The notes below the pieces were generated by a model, which was not told the origin of the DNA, ran no database searches, and saw nothing but the letters and a program-made list of their open reading frames with translations. This document shows, in pieces, positions 38,422 to 46,761 of a stretch of 64,000 bases of DNA. Source of the stretch: Planctomycetota bacterium (lineage in GTDB: Bacteria > Planctomycetota > UBA1135); the NCBI GenBank assembly GCA_018671175.1, contig JABHIE010000031.1, positions 230,128 through 294,127 of the forward strand, given 5' to 3'. A program made the position numbers and the translations under genes. The stretch's first letter is position 1; the number at the start of each line of letters is the position of its first letter.

Positions 38422-39938
38422 CTCGATTCTCCTCTCTCGCCAAGCAACTGTCCTCTTTTGGAGAGGGCCGGCTTGTGCCAGGAACTGACCCAGAGATTCA
38501 GCGTGCTTGTTTTGATTCTCGACTCGTTAGGCCAGGGGATCTGTTTTGCGCCCTGCCCTCGGCAAATCAATGTGGCCGCGCTGGGTTGGCTTACTTGCCC
38601 CAAGCTATTCAGGCTGGTGCAGCTGCTGTTTTGCATGTTTCAGCACCGCTAGCGGCTTTTGAGCTTGTTTCCCCGTCGGGCGAGCTCGTCCCAGAATTCC
38701 GCGTTGATTTGCAATTTTCAGTCGCTGATGTCGCAGGTCGGGCGGCTCATCTACTGGCGAGCTACCCAGCGGAATCTCTCTGGGTGGGCGCCGTGACAGG
38801 CACTAATGGCAAAAGTACGGTGGTGCATTTAATGCAAGCTGCACTTTCTGCCGGTGGAGTGCCAACCGCTTCGATTGGTACTCTCGGGATGCACTACTCG
38901 GGTTGCGATGCCTCGGTTTTGAATACGACCCCATCTGCCGATCTCATTGCTGAATGGCTCAAAAATGCAAATAAAGCCGGTGCAAGGGCTTTGGCCATTG
39001 AAGCTAGTTCTCACGGGCTGGATCAACGCCGGCTGGCCGGCCTGCCTATTGATGCTGCTGCCTGGACAAACCTTACTCATGACCACCTTGATTATCATGA
39101 TGGATTTGCCGACTACGCTCAAGCCAAAGCGCGCTTAGTTCATTCGCTTGATGTCGGCGCACCGGCCTTTTTGCCGGCGGGTAATGAGCGCATCCTGAAA
39201 GCATGCGAGGGCGCGCGTGCTCAGCGTTTGACATGGGGCTTTGACGACTCGACAGCAGCCATTCGAGGGCGTTTTCAGGGTGCTTCCGCCTCGGCCCCGA
39301 TGTCGCTTGCGATTGCGGGTGAGCTAGGCCAAGCCGAATTGCAGAGCGGTTTGGTCGGTCAGCATAATGCTGAAAACCTACTGGTCGCCTGGTCTTTGTT
39401 GCGTGTCGCCGGTTTAAGTGCTGAGCTTGCCGCAGAAAAACTCGGGCAGATTGGGTGCGCTCCAGGGCGTCTAGAGCGCGTTGCGCCTGATTCGGGCATG
39501 CATTTGTTTGTCGATTATGCCCATACACCCGACGCTCTTTGCCAGGTGCTTCGCGCCTTGCGTGAGAGTTTCCCACAGGCCACAATAGGTTTGGTTTTCG
39601 GAGCTGGCGGCGATCGTGATGCCGCCAAACGCGCGCCGATGGGTATTGCCGCTGCGCAAGGTTCCGATTGGTGTCTCGTAACAAGTGATAATCCACGCAC
39701 AGAAGACCCGCGGGCCATTGCCGACGCAGTGGCATTAGGTGTAGCTCAAGCTGGCGCTCAACCTGAAATCCAGGTCGATCGGCGGAGTGCGATTCGTGAA
39801 GCCCTGTTGCGCTTAAAGCATGGGGATGTTCTGCTCGTCGCCGGTAAGGGGCACGAGCCCTATCAAGAGGTCGATGGCGTGCGCCATCACTTTGACGACC
39901 GCGAAGAAGTACTCGAGGCGGTGCAATGTCTTCTTTGA
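38418..39938 (+). CDS. murE: UDP-MurNAc-tripeptide synthetase MurE
   Basis: Adds the third amino acid to UDP-MurNAc-L-Ala-D-Glu. It has the Mur ligase P-loop VTGTNGKST near 127-135, the middle-domain motifs EASSHGLDQRRL and TNLTHDHLDYH, and, near residue 422, DNPRTEDP. The DNPR motif selects meso-diaminopimelate, so peptidoglycan with DAP is predicted; lysine enzymes carry D(D/N)P(N/A). VAGKGHEPYQ lies near the end. The length of 506 residues is normal. The ATG at 38418 overlaps ftsI (ATGA), and its 3' end overlaps murF by 13 bases. Confidence 0.95.
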   Translation: MTRFSSLAKQLSSFGEGRLVPGTDPEIQRACFDSRLVRPGDLFCALPSANQCGRAGLAYLPQAIQAGAAAVLHVSAPLAAFELVSPSGELVPEFRVDLQFSVADVAGRAAHLLASYPAESLWVGAVTGTNGKSTVVHLMQAALSAGGVPTASIGTLGMHYSGCDASVLNTTPSADLIAEWLKNANKAGARALAIEASSHGLDQRRLAGLPIDAAAWTNLTHDHLDYHDGFADYAQAKARLVHSLDVGAPAFLPAGNERILKACEGARAQRLTWGFDDSTAAIRGRFQGASASAPMSLAIAGELGQAELQSGLVGQHNAENLLVAWSLLRVAGLSAELAAEKLGQIGCAPGRLERVAPDSGMHLFVDYAHTPDALCQVLRALRESFPQATIGLVFGAGGDRDAAKRAPMGIAAAQGSDWCLVTSDNPRTEDPRAIADAVALGVAQAGAQPEIQVDRRSAIREALLRLKHGDVLLVAGKGHEPYQEVDGVRHHFDDREEVLEAVQCLL

Positions 39939-41269
39939 ATTTAGTCGATTTCGTGCGTGGAATTGCACCAACTTCATATGCCGTTGATAGCCGCCTTGTT
40001 CAACCTGGGGCTCTTTTTGTAGCCTTGCGTGGGGCTCAGACCGATGGCCATGCATTCCTGCAATCCGCCCAATCAGCAGGTGCGGTCGCAGCTATCGTAG
40101 AAGAAATCGTTCCTGCTGATTTGCCCCAATTTGTTGTTTCTGATGCTCTCGAGGCACTTGCGGAATTGGCGCGTTTGCGCCTAGCAGATTTGAAAGGAGT
40201 GCAAGTCTTCGGTATCACGGGCACGGTTGGCAAGACAACAGCGAAAGACATGCTGGCTCATTTATTAGGCGGACCGCCTGCTCAAGTTCACGCAGCACCA
40301 GCTTCTTACAACTCCGAAATCGGTTTGCCATTGGCCATATTGTCTGCGCCAAGAGACACCCAGAAATTGGTTTTAGAATTTGGGATAAGTCATGCCGGTG
40401 ACATGTCTCCCCTGACGGCTATCGTCAATCCTGCCATTGTTTGGTTTACGGCATTGACCCAAGTTCACTTAGACGGCTTTAATTCTTTCAAAGAGTTGAT
40501 CGCCGAGAAAACGAAATTGATGCATGGTCAAGTTCCGCCTGAGTACATCTGGGGTGAGCCGAGCGTGCTCGATGCGGTCCGTGAAGCTATCCCAAATGAC
40601 TGCGTCAAAGAGCGTGTTTTTAATTTATGCGAGCGCTCTCTCCAAGGGCTTCCAGGTGAGTGGCAGTTGAATTTGGCACCGTTCGGGTTGGTTGATTTGC
40701 CGGTCGTGGCGTATCACGAGGCTGTGCTTGCTGCTACGGCTGCATCCATTGCGCTTGATGTTGGTATTGCCCTAACAGAAATTCGGGCTCGGCTGAATAG
40801 CTTACCAAGACCCTCTGGAAGGCTTGAATGGCATAAAATGGGCACAATCTCAATCTTAAACGATGCCTATAACGCTAGCCCTGCGAGTATGCGCGCAGCA
40901 CTTGAGGTGCTTGCGCAATGCCCGACTCAGGGTCGCCGCATTGCCGTGCTGGGCACCATGCGCGAAATGGGAGATGCCGCTTTATCGTTGCACCAAGAAA
41001 TCGGGCGATTTGCTGCGACACTTTCGCTCGACCTGATCGTTGGCATTGGCGATTTCGCGGAGGCCTATGTTTCGCCATCACGCGCAGCTGGCACCCAGGT
41101 TTTTCTAGCTTCCGATGTTGACGAATTCACTAAAACTTTTGCTCCACAATTGCGTCAACACGATTTCTTGTTGCTGAAAGCTTCACGCGCCGAGGCCTTC
41201 GAAAAGAGTTTGCCTGAGCTCAAGGCGTCCGCTAACCATCTCGCTCAACGACCCGAGACCACAACATGA
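39926..41269 (+). CDS. murF: UDP-MurNAc-tripeptide--D-Ala-D-Ala ligase MurF
   Basis: Adds D-Ala-D-Ala to complete the pentapeptide precursor. N-terminal substrate domain with YAVDSRLVQPGALFVALRG, P-loop GTVGKTT near 97-103, and the C-terminal INDAYNASPASMRAALEVL-like segment (LNDAYNASPASM) that is diagnostic of MurF. The length of 447 residues is normal. The ATG at 39926 lies 13 bases inside murE. The gene is coupled to mraY by an ATGA overlap. The D-Ala-D-Ala ligase gene (ddl) it depends on is not in the window. Confidence 0.95.
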   Translation: MSSLNLVDFVRGIAPTSYAVDSRLVQPGALFVALRGAQTDGHAFLQSAQSAGAVAAIVEEIVPADLPQFVVSDALEALAELARLRLADLKGVQVFGITGTVGKTTAKDMLAHLLGGPPAQVHAAPASYNSEIGLPLAILSAPRDTQKLVLEFGISHAGDMSPLTAIVNPAIVWFTALTQVHLDGFNSFKELIAEKTKLMHGQVPPEYIWGEPSVLDAVREAIPNDCVKERVFNLCERSLQGLPGEWQLNLAPFGLVDLPVVAYHEAVLAATAASIALDVGIALTEIRARLNSLPRPSGRLEWHKMGTISILNDAYNASPASMRAALEVLAQCPTQGRRIAVLGTMREMGDAALSLHQEIGRFAATLSLDLIVGIGDFAEAYVSPSRAAGTQVFLASDVDEFTKTFAPQLRQHDFLLLKASRAEAFEKSLPELKASANHLAQRPETTT

Positions 41270-42414
41270 TTACATGGCTCATTCCTTGGTTAGAGTCCTT
41301 ATGGGCTCCCTTACACCTTTTTTCTTACATTACAGTTCGCGCTGCTCTGGCTGCCGGCACCGCATTTGGGTTGGCCGTTTTTCTTGGTGGGCCGTTAATT
41401 GCGCGGCTTCGCCAGGTCGGTGTGGGCGAGCATGCGAGTGCAAGTGACGACCAAGGCGTATCCAAGATGTATGCCGATGCCGGGAAAAATGGCACACCCA
41501 CGATGGGTGGTGTTTTCTGGACCACTTCCATTTTGATTTCGACTCTTCTTTTTGCGCGTCCTGACGAGATGGCCGTCGCGCTTGGTGCTTTTGTATTGGT
41601 CGGCATGGGCGTGCTAGGGTTTTGGGACGACTTAATTAAACTGCGCAAAGAGGGCGGCACTCACGGCCTTTCCCGCACAGCCAAGATGCTTCCAACTCTT
41701 GCCATGGCGGGCTTTGTTGCCTTTACGCTGCATTCGCTAGGAGAGCAGACCGGTCGGCCTGAGCTGACACAGATTTATATTCCGTTACTCAAAGATGTGG
41801 TGATTTCGCCTTCTGATTGGGGGTTACTCGGCGTGGGCCTTTTTGTAGTTTTTGAGGCCTTTGTCGTTTTAGCTTCTAGTCACGCCGTGAATGTTACGGA
41901 CGGTCTTGACGGTCTGGCCGCTGGGTTAGCGATTCCTGTTTTTGCCGGCTTGACGATTGCCCTCTATGCCTGCGGGCATGCTGGGTGGGCTGATTACTTG
42001 CACCTGCCGCTCATTCCAGGCGCTGGGGAAGTTGCCGTCATGGGTGGCGCCGTGCTTGGAGCTACCGTTGGTTTTCTTTGGTTCAACTTATATCCCGCAC
42101 AGATTTTCCTAGGCGATAGCGGCTCATTGCCGATGGGTGCTTTGATGGGCTATTTCGCGATGGTTTGCCGCCAAGAATTGGCACTTCCTATTTTGGCTTT
42201 GGTCTTCGTCTTTGAAGTCGGCAGCAGTCTCTTGCAGATTTCCGTTTATAAGTTCAGTAAACGCTTTTTCGGCAGGGGGCATCGTGTCTTTTCGATTGCG
42301 CCCTTGCACCACATCTTTCAGCGCAAAATGCCTGAATCCCGCCTCGTAGGCCGCTTCTGGATTCTTGGTGTCGGTTGCGCCGCTCTGTTCCTTTTGACTT
42401 TAAAAGTTCGATGA
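41266..42414 (+). CDS. mraY: Phospho-MurNAc-pentapeptide transferase MraY
   Basis: Inner-membrane enzyme that forms lipid I from UDP-MurNAc-pentapeptide and undecaprenyl phosphate. The 382 residues make about ten helices. Signatures: KNGTPTMGGVFW near 75-86, FWDDLIKLRKEGG (catalytic Asp pair), VNVTDGLDGLAAGL with the TDGLDG motif, LGDSGSLPMGALMG and the C-terminal histidine-rich loop IAPLHHIFQRKMPESRLVGRFW. It begins directly after murF with an ATGA overlap and ends with the same overlap onto ftsW. It is slightly longer than the usual 360, with an extra loop around 170-190. Confidence 0.95.
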   Translation: MITWLIPWLESLWAPLHLFSYITVRAALAAGTAFGLAVFLGGPLIARLRQVGVGEHASASDDQGVSKMYADAGKNGTPTMGGVFWTTSILISTLLFARPDEMAVALGAFVLVGMGVLGFWDDLIKLRKEGGTHGLSRTAKMLPTLAMAGFVAFTLHSLGEQTGRPELTQIYIPLLKDVVISPSDWGLLGVGLFVVFEAFVVLASSHAVNVTDGLDGLAAGLAIPVFAGLTIALYACGHAGWADYLHLPLIPGAGEVAVMGGAVLGATVGFLWFNLYPAQIFLGDSGSLPMGALMGYFAMVCRQELALPILALVFVFEVGSSLLQISVYKFSKRFFGRGHRVFSIAPLHHIFQRKMPESRLVGRFWILGVGCAALFLLTLKVR

Positions 42415-43529
42415 TCAAAGAGCTCCACCAGAACGCGCTGGGGATGCTCTCTTGCATCATCGCAATCGCAGTTGTTGGGTTGGTCGTTGCCGTTTCATGC
42501 GCGCCCCCAGGTGCCGGATGGCTTGCGCTGTCGCAACAGTCGATTCACCTGATTCTAGGCATTGTGGCCTTTGTCGGCGCATATAGCATTCCCGTAGAGC
42601 GAATTAAGGCCTCAGCGAAAGGTGCGCTTCTCCTTGTATGGTTGCTCCTTATTTTGATGCTCTTTACATCATTGGGCGAAGTCTCAAATGCTTCCGAGCG
42701 GTGGCTTAGAATTGGCAGCTTCCGATTTCAGCCCTCCGTTTTGTATCAATTCTTTTGGCTCATAGCTCTTGCCCATTGGGCAGCAAATGACCCCATGCGT
42801 TTAAGGCAAGGGTGGCATATTCTCCGTTTGTCTTTGGTTTATCTACTGCTATTAATACCCGTATTTTTACAGCCCGATTTGGGTTCCACGGTGATTCTTT
42901 TTGTCGTCTCAGCTGTGACTTTGCTTTACGCCGGCGTGCCGACCCGATTCCTTAAATATGTAGGCCCAGTTCTTATGACTCTCGTGGGACTGGGGCTGCT
43001 TCTTTTTCCCCATGTTTCAAGCCGTTTCTCCCTCTTGAATCCAGGGTTCCAGGTTCAACGCTCCATGGAAGCCTTTGCTCTCGGCGGTTTAACCGGACGC
43101 GGCCCAGGAATGGGGGTGCTTAAGCATGGGTGGCTTCCTGAAGGCGAAACCGATTTTGTTTTTGCGCTCATAGCCGAAGAATGGGGTTTGTTGGGCAATT
43201 TGGTCGTGCTCGGATTGTTCGTCGCATTCACGCTTTACGGGATGCGAGTCGCTCGTCGCGCAGAAACACGATATGGTGCAATTCTTATGGCCAGCGCTGT
43301 CGTATTGATCTCATTGCAAGCCGCCTACAATATGGGCATGGTCACAGGGATTTTGCCCGTGAAGGGCTTGCCGTTACCCTTTATCAGTCGGGGGGGCACA
43401 TCCATCCTCGTTCTCGGTGGTCTAATCGGAGCCGCACTTCGCGCGAGTTTCGAAAGACGCCAATCCAAAGTTCCCACAGAAGAGTTAATTCCTTGGACCG
43501 AATCCACCGCGCCGGGCTCATCACGCTAG
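42411..43529 (+). CDS. ftsW: SEDS-family lipid II polymerase FtsW
   Basis: Peptidoglycan glycosyltransferase of the division SEDS family, the partner of FtsI. The 372 residues give about ten helices. Family marks: FLQPDLGSTVILFVV with the catalytic-region Asp, the FALGGLTGRGPGMG loop, LPEGETDFVFALIAEEWG and ISRGGTSILVLG near the end. The start is ATG at 42411 with an ATGA overlap onto mraY; a start at 42375 would add 12 residues inside mraY. No murD lies between mraY and ftsW, where many clusters keep it. Confidence 0.93.
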   Translation: MIKELHQNALGMLSCIIAIAVVGLVVAVSCAPPGAGWLALSQQSIHLILGIVAFVGAYSIPVERIKASAKGALLLVWLLLILMLFTSLGEVSNASERWLRIGSFRFQPSVLYQFFWLIALAHWAANDPMRLRQGWHILRLSLVYLLLLIPVFLQPDLGSTVILFVVSAVTLLYAGVPTRFLKYVGPVLMTLVGLGLLLFPHVSSRFSLLNPGFQVQRSMEAFALGGLTGRGPGMGVLKHGWLPEGETDFVFALIAEEWGLLGNLVVLGLFVAFTLYGMRVARRAETRYGAILMASAVVLISLQAAYNMGMVTGILPVKGLPLPFISRGGTSILVLGGLIGAALRASFERRQSKVPTEELIPWTESTAPGSSR

Positions 43530-44293
43530 CCATTCTCCTCTTGATTGCCGCAGGAGGCTTCATGGTTGACCGCGTCTCCAATCAAGCTGAAATAGCCACT
43601 TCCCTTGAAAATGCCGTTGTTCTTGATGCCGGCGGCTTGCTGGCCATTGAGGGTTTACCGCCCCAGCAGCGACGGATGTTCCCGCGCGCCCGTGATTTTC
43701 AAGCCCGGCCCAGCTCACACCCAATGCGTGAAGGTTCCGGTCAAGGCGTTGCCGTGCCAAGTGCGATGCGCACAGCCGATGCTGCAGCGGTCGCACCAAG
43801 CACTTTGATGGCGACAGAAATTAATCTGGGTGAGCCGTCATCCCGCAGGCAGCAAATCGAAGCGCGGGCCAACCATGCGCCGACAGACCGAATTTATCGA
43901 GTGCGTGAAGGCGATGTCCTCTCGCGAATTGCATTGCGCGAGTTGGATGATCGTAACGCTTGGCGCCAAATCGCTGCATTAAACGGCATCACCGATGAGG
44001 GGCGTAGTCTGCAAGTGGGTGACGCCTTGATTCTTCCACCTAAGGCTGGTGAGTCTTCTGCTCCGCAAGTGGCGCCTGCTCAAGGCACACTTCCGGCCCC
44101 GCAAGTTTCCAGCAATACGCCTGCGGCAATGCCGTCCACTTACACCGTGGTCTCAGGCGATACTCCAGACCGTATTTCTAAAAAGTTGTACGGCAGCAGC
44201 AAACACTGGGAAAGGCTTCTTGCTGCAAATGGCTTGGATGACCCACGGGCACTTCAAGTGGGCGCGGTCTTAAAAGTACCGCCACTTCCGTAG
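43493..44293 (+). CDS. LysM-domain membrane protein in the dcw cluster
   Basis: A 266-residue protein with one transmembrane helix at about 8-23 (GLITLAILLLIAAGGF), a Pro/Ala/Arg-rich linker, and two LysM domains that bind GlcNAc-containing glycan: YRVREGDVLSRIALREL near 138-187, and YTVVSGDTPDRISKKLYG near 218-264. No catalytic domain is present. The start is uncertain: TTG at 43493, 37 bases inside ftsW, is the only plausible start that keeps the whole membrane helix; the next ATG (43561) would cut it away. It sits between ftsW and murG, where no known dcw gene of this type is standard, so it may bring peptidoglycan to the division proteins. Confidence 0.75.
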   Translation: MDRIHRAGLITLAILLLIAAGGFMVDRVSNQAEIATSLENAVVLDAGGLLAIEGLPPQQRRMFPRARDFQARPSSHPMREGSGQGVAVPSAMRTADAAAVAPSTLMATEINLGEPSSRRQQIEARANHAPTDRIYRVREGDVLSRIALRELDDRNAWRQIAALNGITDEGRSLQVGDALILPPKAGESSAPQVAPAQGTLPAPQVSSNTPAAMPSTYTVVSGDTPDRISKKLYGSSKHWERLLAANGLDDPRALQVGAVLKVPPLP

Positions 44294-44307
44294 CGCAAGG
44301 TTTTTGC

Positions 44308-45360
44308 GTGCGCGTTCTCTTTGTTGGCGGAGGCACAGGTGGGCATCTCACGCCCGCCCTCGGAATCGCTGAAGCTCTTGAAGCTCGTGGGCACGAGACT
44401 CTATTTCTTGGCACGGGCCGCTCTATTGAGCGCGGCTATCTTGGTGGGCGTCTCGCCAGGTCATTGGGTCTAGAAGATCGCCGCTATGGTCGCTTCGGCT
44501 CATTTGTTCGCCTGTGTTTGCTTCCGCGGGCCATGTGGCGCGTGCGGCATCACGCGACAGCTTTCCGAGCCGATTTGATCGTTGGTCTCGGCGGCCTCGC
44601 CAGCTTTGCCTTCCTGGGTGCTCGGGTTCCACGCGTTTTGCTTGAAGGAAATCGAGTCGCCGGTAAAGCCGTAAAATGGCTCGAACCCTTCGCAAAAGCC
44701 TCATATTGCCAATACCCCGCAACTCTAGCTGAACTAAGCAAAGGCCTCTGTGTGGGCCCTATCGCCCGCAATGCCCTGCTCGCCATTTCCCGCGAAGAGG
44801 CATGCAAGCGTTTTCGTCTCGATCCGAAAAAGCCTGTCTTGCTCGTGGTTGGCGGAAGTCAAGGCGCGCTCGCTGTCAATCAATCCGTCGTGCGATCGAT
44901 GCCCGAATTGGCCAGCCAAGGGTGGCAGTTGCTTGCTTTGGCCGGTCCAGGCAAGGCTGTCGAATTGCGCGAAGCAGCCTTGCAATCTCGCGTGCCCGCA
45001 TGCGTGCTTGAGCATTGCGACGACATGGGGGCGGCTTGGTCGGCCGCTGATTTGGTCTATTGCCGTGGGGGCGCGGCGACTCTTGCCGAGGTAGCCTTGT
45101 TTGCTGTTCCCGCCCTTGTCTCTCCCTACCCAGGGCACAAAGATCAACAGCAGACGCGCAACGCCGAAGCTCTTGGGCACGGTGTTCAATTGGTGGCGGG
45201 CATGCCTGCCCAGGCAGACGATGACCAGTTAGTGAGTCTATTACAAAGTGAAAGTCGTCGATCTCAGATGCGCGCGGCCCTAAAGCAGGCCATTCCTCAA
45301 GATGGCCGTGAAACCATCGTTTCTTGCTTAGAATCTATCGTTTCAGGCGCTACACTTTAG
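44308..45360 (+). CDS. murG: UDP-GlcNAc--lipid I GlcNAc transferase MurG
   Basis: GT-B glycosyltransferase that adds GlcNAc to lipid I, making lipid II at the inner membrane. It has the N-terminal G-loop VGGGTGGHLTPALGIAEAL, the middle LVVGGSQGALAVNQ segment and the C-terminal YCRGGAATLAEVALFAVPALVSPYPGHKDQQQTRNAE, where UDP-GlcNAc binds; all motifs are present. The usual PLP-x-A-DDHQ is altered to PYPGHKDQQQ but keeps the donor-binding glutamines. The length of 350 residues is normal. The start is GTG at 44308, 14 bases after the LysM gene. Confidence 0.95.
   Translation: MRVLFVGGGTGGHLTPALGIAEALEARGHETLFLGTGRSIERGYLGGRLARSLGLEDRRYGRFGSFVRLCLLPRAMWRVRHHATAFRADLIVGLGGLASFAFLGARVPRVLLEGNRVAGKAVKWLEPFAKASYCQYPATLAELSKGLCVGPIARNALLAISREEACKRFRLDPKKPVLLVVGGSQGALAVNQSVVRSMPELASQGWQLLALAGPGKAVELREAALQSRVPACVLEHCDDMGAAWSAADLVYCRGGAATLAEVALFAVPALVSPYPGHKDQQQTRNAEALGHGVQLVAGMPAQADDDQLVSLLQSESRRSQMRAALKQAIPQDGRETIVSCLESIVSGATL
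45351..45356 (+). promoter_or_regulatory. -10 element of a likely leaderless promoter
   Basis: TACACT, at the end of murG, lies 6 bases before the murC GTG at 45363. It could give a separate leaderless murC transcript inside the dcw cluster. Confidence 0.35.
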
Positions 45361-45362
45361 GC

Positions 45363-46703
45363 GTGAATCGCGTGCTTTCTTCTGTACCACAAGCTCCAGC
45401 CGGAGCACTTGATGCTTTAGCTGGTGTCCATGGGCGCACGGCTTATTTAGCAGGAGCCGGGGGGTGTGGCATGCGGGGTTTGGCGCATTTTCTACTTGCT
45501 GCGGGGTGGCGAGTTTGGGGTGCTGATTCCAAACCTTTTACCCCCGATGATGCTCTTGTCACCCAGGGCCTGTTGCCCATGACTCAAGGCCAAGATGCCC
45601 CACAAACCTCCTTGGCCGTGCGTTCGGCTGCGGTTCCTGAAACTGAAATGGGTTTCCAATCGGCCTTGGCACACGGCGCGCGCCCACTTAAATATGCTGA
45701 GTTGCTGGGTGAAATCAGCCAATTGCGCCCTGTCTTGGCCGTTGCGGGTTCTCACGGGAAGACCACCGTGACTTCTTGGGCAGCGTGGGGCTTGCGGCGT
45801 GCAGGTCTTGATGTGGGGTATTTAGTGGGCGCCGAAGTGCCGCAATTGCAAAACTCTGCGCGTTGGGGTGATCCTCAACTGCCTCTGCTTGCCGAGACTT
45901 GCGAATATGACCGTTCCTTTCACTCGGTTCATGCTGCACAAGTCGCACTCATCAATGTTGATGCCGAGCACCCCGATACTTACCCCGGTGGGTTGCCCGA
46001 AGTGACCGAGGCCTTTGAAGTCTTTTTGGCGCAAACTCAAATAGGCGGTTGCGTGCTAGCCGGCCCCGAGGCGCCTGATCTATCCACGGCAACATGTGCG
46101 GCGTGGCAGCTTTCTCCAGCGATCCCAGATGCCTGGCGGGTCGGTTTGCCGGGTGAGCATAATCGCCGTAATGCCGCTTTGGTCGCCTCGATTCTGCGTT
46201 CTTTTGATTTGCCTGAATCTGAGGTTCAGGCCGCGATTGAGGGCTTTCAGGGTGCGGCGCGGCGCATGGAATCCTTGGGCACTTGTTGCGGGGCGCAGGT
46301 TGTCAGCGATTACGCGCATCATCCTGTTGAGGTCGCCGCCACACTGCAAGCGGCGAGAGAGGCATGGCCGCAAGCGAGGCTTCATGTTGTTTTTCAGCCG
46401 CACCAAGCGCAGCGTTTGCATGCCTATCGTGAGCAATTTGCGCCTTCTCTTGACATGGCTGACACACTCTTTCTGTTGCCCGTTTTTCGCGCCCGCGACC
46501 CAAAAGAAGTCCAAGCTTCGGTCGAAGAACTCGTTCCTGATTTACTTGCTCGCAAACCGAATCGCTTGACGACAGTGGTCTCAGATTTTGATGAAGCGCA
46601 TCGTTTAGTGTGGGCATCACTTCAGCGAGGCGATATCCTTCTCGCCCTTGGGGCAGGCTCCATTGACGCCTTTGCGCGTAATTTGGTCGATTCTTCCTCC
46701 TAG
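45363..46703 (+). CDS. murC: UDP-N-acetylmuramate--L-alanine ligase MurC
   Basis: Attaches L-alanine to UDP-MurNAc, the first step of stem-peptide assembly. Features: N-terminal glycine-rich LAGAGGCGMRGLAHFLL, the Mur ligase P-loop AVAGSHGKTTVTSW near 126-139, the EYDRSFHSVH and AEHPDTY segments, SDYAHHPVEV (catalytic His), and VVFQPHQAQRLHAY, a MurC-specific motif. The length of 446 residues is normal. The GTG at 45363 lies 2 bases after the murG stop; an in-frame start at 45324 would overlap murG by 37 bases and adds nothing recognisable. Confidence 0.95.
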   Translation: MNRVLSSVPQAPAGALDALAGVHGRTAYLAGAGGCGMRGLAHFLLAAGWRVWGADSKPFTPDDALVTQGLLPMTQGQDAPQTSLAVRSAAVPETEMGFQSALAHGARPLKYAELLGEISQLRPVLAVAGSHGKTTVTSWAAWGLRRAGLDVGYLVGAEVPQLQNSARWGDPQLPLLAETCEYDRSFHSVHAAQVALINVDAEHPDTYPGGLPEVTEAFEVFLAQTQIGGCVLAGPEAPDLSTATCAAWQLSPAIPDAWRVGLPGEHNRRNAALVASILRSFDLPESEVQAAIEGFQGAARRMESLGTCCGAQVVSDYAHHPVEVAATLQAAREAWPQARLHVVFQPHQAQRLHAYREQFAPSLDMADTLFLLPVFRARDPKEVQASVEELVPDLLARKPNRLTTVVSDFDEAHRLVWASLQRGDILLALGAGSIDAFARNLVDSSS

Positions 46704-46761
46704 CAACCCCGCTTCTAACGACCGATTTCTTGCCGCACTCTCTTCATGACCGATTATTTCG

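Noticed and set aside
39073-39735. 220-codon minus-strand frame opposite murE
   Set aside because: Murein ligase motifs on the plus strand are complete; the antisense frame has typical shadow composition.
43181-43492. Long N-terminal extension of the LysM protein
   Set aside because: The extension is an Arg-rich shadow of ftsW; a start near the membrane helix (TTG 43493) is far more likely.
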